A program made the position numbers and the translations under genes. 8,402 nt of DNA, from contig CABRIF010000100.1 of the NCBI GenBank assembly GCA_902470925.1, forward strand, positions 1-8,402. Direction: 5' to 3'. The notes below the pieces were generated by a model, which was not told where the DNA came from, ran no database searches, and was given only the letters and a program-made list of their open reading frames with translations. Source of the DNA: an uncultured Collinsella sp. (GTDB lineage Bacteria; Actinomycetota; Coriobacteriia; Coriobacteriales; Coriobacteriaceae). Shown here piece after piece: positions 6,501 to 8,402 of the stretch; positions within the stretch are counted from its first letter, which is position 1; each line of letters starts with the position of its first letter.

Positions 6501-6638
6501 ATGGCTGAGAAAACGTACAAGTTCGTGTGTGTGGTTTGTGGCTACGAGGTCGAGGTTGATACCCCCGAGCTGCCCGAGGATTACGTCTGCCCCGTGTGCG
6601 GCGTTGGTCCCGATCAGTTCGAGCTGGTCGAGGAGTAA
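6501..6638 (+). CDS. Short rubredoxin-like electron-transfer protein
   Basis: The 45-residue product has two rubredoxin knuckles: CVVCG (Cys10, Cys13) and CPVCG (Cys31, Cys34). These four cysteines hold one iron in rubredoxins, small cytoplasmic electron carriers that serve rubrerythrin or superoxide reductase in anaerobes. The C-terminal GVGPDQFELVEE matches rubredoxin (GVGKDxFE). The stretch between the two cysteine pairs is only 17 residues, against roughly 25-30 in classical rubredoxins, so the loop is shortened as in rubrerythrin-type domains. Electron transfer is inferred from the family. The start is supported by AAGGAAG at 6489-6495. The gene appears monocistronic, with its own candidate promoter and a terminator at 6705-6734. 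Codon use matches the GC-rich core genes. Confidence 0.9.
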   Translation: MAEKTYKFVCVVCGYEVEVDTPELPEDYVCPVCGVGPDQFELVEE

Positions 6639-6665
6639 GTACCTCACGGCTGCGAGCCTGCATAC

Positions 6666-6698
6666 CTCGTCGCTGCCCCTATGGCGGAGCGCGACGAG
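6666..6698 (+). repeat. Inverted repeat between rubredoxin gene and its terminator
   Basis: CTCGTCGC (6666-6673) is perfectly complementary to GCGACGAG (6691-6698), with a 17-base loop that can form a small inner GCC/GGC pairing. It lies just before the intrinsic terminator and downstream of the convergent XRE gene's stop codon. It could be a 3'-end stabilising hairpin for either transcript. Confidence 0.45.
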
Positions 6699-6704
6699 CC
6701 GCGA

Positions 6705-6734
6705 AGGCGTCGGGGATTCCCTCGGCGCCTTTTT
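6705..6734 (+). terminator. Intrinsic terminator of the rubredoxin gene
   Basis: An 11-base-pair stem (6705-6715 with 6720-6730) with a 4-base loop (ATTC) is followed at once by a T-tract (6730-6734, then ATT). Two G·U pairs hold only on the + strand RNA. The T-tract overlaps the TAA stop codon (6733-6735, minus strand) of the converging XRE gene. Confidence 0.85.
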
Positions 6735-7389
6735 ATTGCCCTGCGAGGTCGTGCGACGCCTGAAACCATACGATGACGCCCAGGACCCTGATGCGCCGGC
6801 GATCGAGTACGATATCGGGTTCGGCTGTTCGATAAGAATGCGATGACAGGATGATGGTGTTGTTCCCCTTGCTGTATCGACGGATGACGACATTCGATGT
6901 ATCGCTTAGGGCAATGACCGAGCATCCGTTCCAAGGACGAAGGGCGGGGTCAACGAGCAGGAATGCGCCCTGTGGATAGCAGCGCGACATCGCGAGGCTG
7001 TTCATTTGCACAAAGAAGCAGCCGGGATGCTTGCTTGCGATCGATGCGGGGACGGGGGCTGTTCCGATTCTGAGCAAGGGATTGGCGCCGCCATTGTGTT
7101 GGGCAATTTTGAAAACAGCACGCTCATCATCCGGTGAGTCATCTGCGGTGCAATCGAGAACAGCGTTGCGGCTTTCGGCAGCAGCGAGTCCGTGCTGCTC
7201 GGATCCAAGATCGTCGAAGGAGACGCCGAAACGCTCGGAGATGGCGTTCAGCGTGCTCGGTCTTACCGAGGTGCGCCCCTTTTCCCAGCGACATACAGTC
7301 TCCTTTGACACACCGATAATGCTGGCAAAGGCATGCTGCGTGAGTCCTTCGCGTCTCCTGAGTTCTTTGATGTTGTCGCCTTGGAACAT
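6733..7389 (-). CDS. XRE-family transcriptional regulator with S24/LexA-like C-terminal domain
   Basis: This is probably a repressor of the cI/LexA architecture, 218 residues. An HTH_XRE domain occupies about 5-60 (LTQHAFASIIGVSKETVCRW, 16-35, is the helix-turn-helix core; GVSFDDL closes the fold). A linker (62-118) leads to an S24-like domain at about 120-208, recognisable by FFVQMNSLAMSRCYPQGAFLLVDP aligned in parts to the family's VxGDSMxxxxxDGDxxLVD. At the catalytic serine position (the Ser of GDSM) the protein has Ala133, and the lysine position is Arg170 or Arg171 (VVIRRY), so self-cleavage is unlikely. The ATG is 6 bases after the stop of the upstream deiminase-like gene and has no clear Shine-Dalgarno sequence, suggesting coupled translation in one operon. 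It may regulate that operon; the operator would lie beyond the window. Base composition is lower in GC than the core genes. Confidence 0.85.
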   Translation of the reverse strand: MFQGDNIKELRRREGLTQHAFASIIGVSKETVCRWEKGRTSVRPSTLNAISERFGVSFDDLGSEQHGLAAAESRNAVLDCTADDSPDDERAVFKIAQHNGGANPLLRIGTAPVPASIASKHPGCFFVQMNSLAMSRCYPQGAFLLVDPALRPWNGCSVIALSDTSNVVIRRYSKGNNTIILSSHSYRTAEPDIVLDRRRIRVLGVIVWFQASHDLAGQ

Positions 7390-7395
7390 GATGGT

Positions 7396-8402
7396 CTACT
7401 CGTCGCGCTGGATGGGCAGGCATAGGCAGTTCGGACCACCAAAGCCGGAGGTCAGTTCGAAAATTGAGATGGGAACAAGTTCGATGCCCGCCTGTTCGAG
7501 CGCACGGTTGGTGTCAACGTTTTCTGCATACACGCAAACTTTGCCTGGCTTGAGACATAGAACGCTTGCTGCGTTGTTTGCGCGCTCGCTGTCAGCTGAA
7601 CGCGAATTCAATCCTCCGCATGGGATAAAGTCGATTGTTGCGGTTCCAAGCGCAGCGGAGAGGGCCTCCTTCACGCCGCCTTCGACTGCGCGGATGCGGC
7701 ATGCCCCTTCTTTACGCCCGCGAGAAAGGCAATACACGTTTGTCTCATTGAGAAGGTGCCGGTCGATTACAAAGGATTCGTAATCTACGCGACTCAAATA
7801 CGTGTCCAGATGGATGCAAAGATCCTCATCGGGAACCTTGATCGCCCAAACGGCATCAATGTCCGATTGGGGATTCCACAGCAACTGACGAGCAAGTGTG
7901 TCGATTGCGGCGGACTCGGTTCGTTGGGAAATGCCAACTGCAATGTTGTTTCGATTGAGGTTGATAAGATCGCCACCCTCCAGATGGAAGGATGATTCGT
8001 GTCGGTAGAAGATGGGGGTATCGGCAAACATGGGATGGTGTTCGATTATCGTCTTATAAAGCAACGTTTCGCGATTGCGCTCTGGCCAATACATATGATT
8101 CAGCGTGATGCCGTTTCCAATGGCGCTGGCAGGGTCCCTGGTAAACCACATGGTATTCAAGGGGTTAACTAGTAGCGCCTCGGCTGCATATGCTTCGCCG
8201 GTGAATACGGCAAGGCGGTCGTTGTCGGGCTCATCGTGGAACGCTTCTCCATATCGGATGCCCTCGATGGCGGTTTTGGCAAGGTCTGCGGGGCTGGAAG
8301 CGCGATCGAGTTGCGAGCGAATGGCTGCCTGCAGTTCCTCGCCGGTTGCTTCACATTCGGCAACGAAGGAGTCGATGAACGTGGCGCGAATGTTGGGAGC
8401 TG
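7396..8402 (-). CDS. Arginine deiminase-family protein, diverged; N-terminus beyond the right edge
   Basis: Arginine deiminase (ArcA) hydrolyses arginine to citrulline and ammonia in the cytoplasm, the first step of the ADI energy pathway. The frame is open to the window edge; 334 residues are visible and about 85-95 N-terminal ones are missing relative to 410-residue ArcA. With numbering from the first visible residue, family motifs are FTRDP with Asp89, RNRET with Arg110, EGGD with Glu141 and Asp144, SQRT with Arg160, HLDT with His197 and Asp199, and GGPNCLCLP with the nucleophile Cys325. All core catalytic residues are therefore kept. Deviations: Phe320 replaces the substrate-binding Arg401 of Pseudomonas ArcA (Mycoplasma ArcA has Met there), Asn324 stands before the cysteine, and the REQWNDG-type stretch reads SERANNA (191-197 of the shorter frame from 8160). 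It may be a paralogue with altered substrate. It is cotranscribed with the XRE gene; arcB and arcC are not in view. Confidence 0.85.
   Translation of the reverse strand, partial: APNIRATFIDSFVAECEATGEELQAAIRSQLDRASSPADLAKTAIEGIRYGEAFHDEPDNDRLAVFTGEAYAAEALLVNPLNTMWFTRDPASAIGNGITLNHMYWPERNRETLLYKTIIEHHPMFADTPIFYRHESSFHLEGGDLINLNRNNIAVGISQRTESAAIDTLARQLLWNPQSDIDAVWAIKVPDEDLCIHLDTYLSRVDYESFVIDRHLLNETNVYCLSRGRKEGACRIRAVEGGVKEALSAALGTATIDFIPCGGLNSRSADSERANNAASVLCLKPGKVCVYAENVDTNRALEQAGIELVPISIFELTSGFGGPNCLCLPIQRDE

Noticed and set aside
6188..6508. 106-codon plus-strand frame before the rubredoxin gene
   Set aside because: It overlaps the candidate promoter and the rubredoxin start in another frame; no domain or ribosome-binding site.
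7031..7783. 250-codon plus-strand frame opposite the XRE and deiminase-like genes
   Set aside because: Antisense to two genes with clear family motifs; its product resembles no protein family.
1..8402. CRISPR array, insertion sequence or tRNA gene
   Set aside because: No regularly spaced direct repeats, transposase motifs, terminal inverted repeats around a gene, or tRNA T-loop/anticodon arrangement were seen.

Overview
The window looks like a chromosomal segment from a GC-rich anaerobic actinomycete, most likely a member of the Coriobacteriia (Collinsella or a relative). This rests on the strong G/C bias of the core genes (44 of 60 bases in 3601-3660), the ftsEX / rnr / smpB housekeeping set, a short anaerobe-type rubredoxin, and an arginine-deiminase-family gene. 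The taxon is an inference; no rRNA or other marker is present.

Left part (1-2040, + strand): the division ABC transporter FtsE (frame open at the left edge, with an unusual Pro/Ala-rich N-terminal extension) overlaps FtsX by 14 bases. The pair ends in a very long nested hairpin with a T-tract, read as the terminator. It is followed by about 300 bases of GC-rich non-coding sequence with a degenerate repeated motif (2041-2347).

Middle part (2348-6164, + strand): a tight operon of rnr (RNase R, with an approximately 80-residue Ala/Pro-rich insertion inside its catalytic RNB domain), an unnamed TPR-like gene, and smpB (1-base gap). RNase R and SmpB both act in ribosome rescue by trans-translation: SmpB delivers tmRNA to stalled ribosomes and RNase R degrades the defective message. 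The TPR-like protein encoded between them is a candidate accessory factor. The tmRNA gene itself was not found here.

Right part (6165-8402): a 336-base spacer with hairpins and a plausible promoter leads to a 45-residue rubredoxin-like protein (+ strand) that ends in a good intrinsic terminator. That terminator overlaps the stop codon of the convergent minus-strand pair: an arginine-deiminase-family enzyme (5' end beyond the right edge) followed 6 bases later by an XRE-family regulator whose C-terminal S24/LexA-like domain appears to have lost its autoprotease residues. This pair is visibly less GC-rich than the rest (28 of 60 bases in 7921-7980) and looks like an accessory module. The enzyme keeps the deiminase catalytic residues but is diverged around the catalytic cysteine loop. 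It and the TPR-like gene are the least-explained parts of the window. Nothing here amounts to a clearly new system, but the deiminase-like/XRE pair and the rnr-TPR-smpB arrangement are the best candidates for follow-up.
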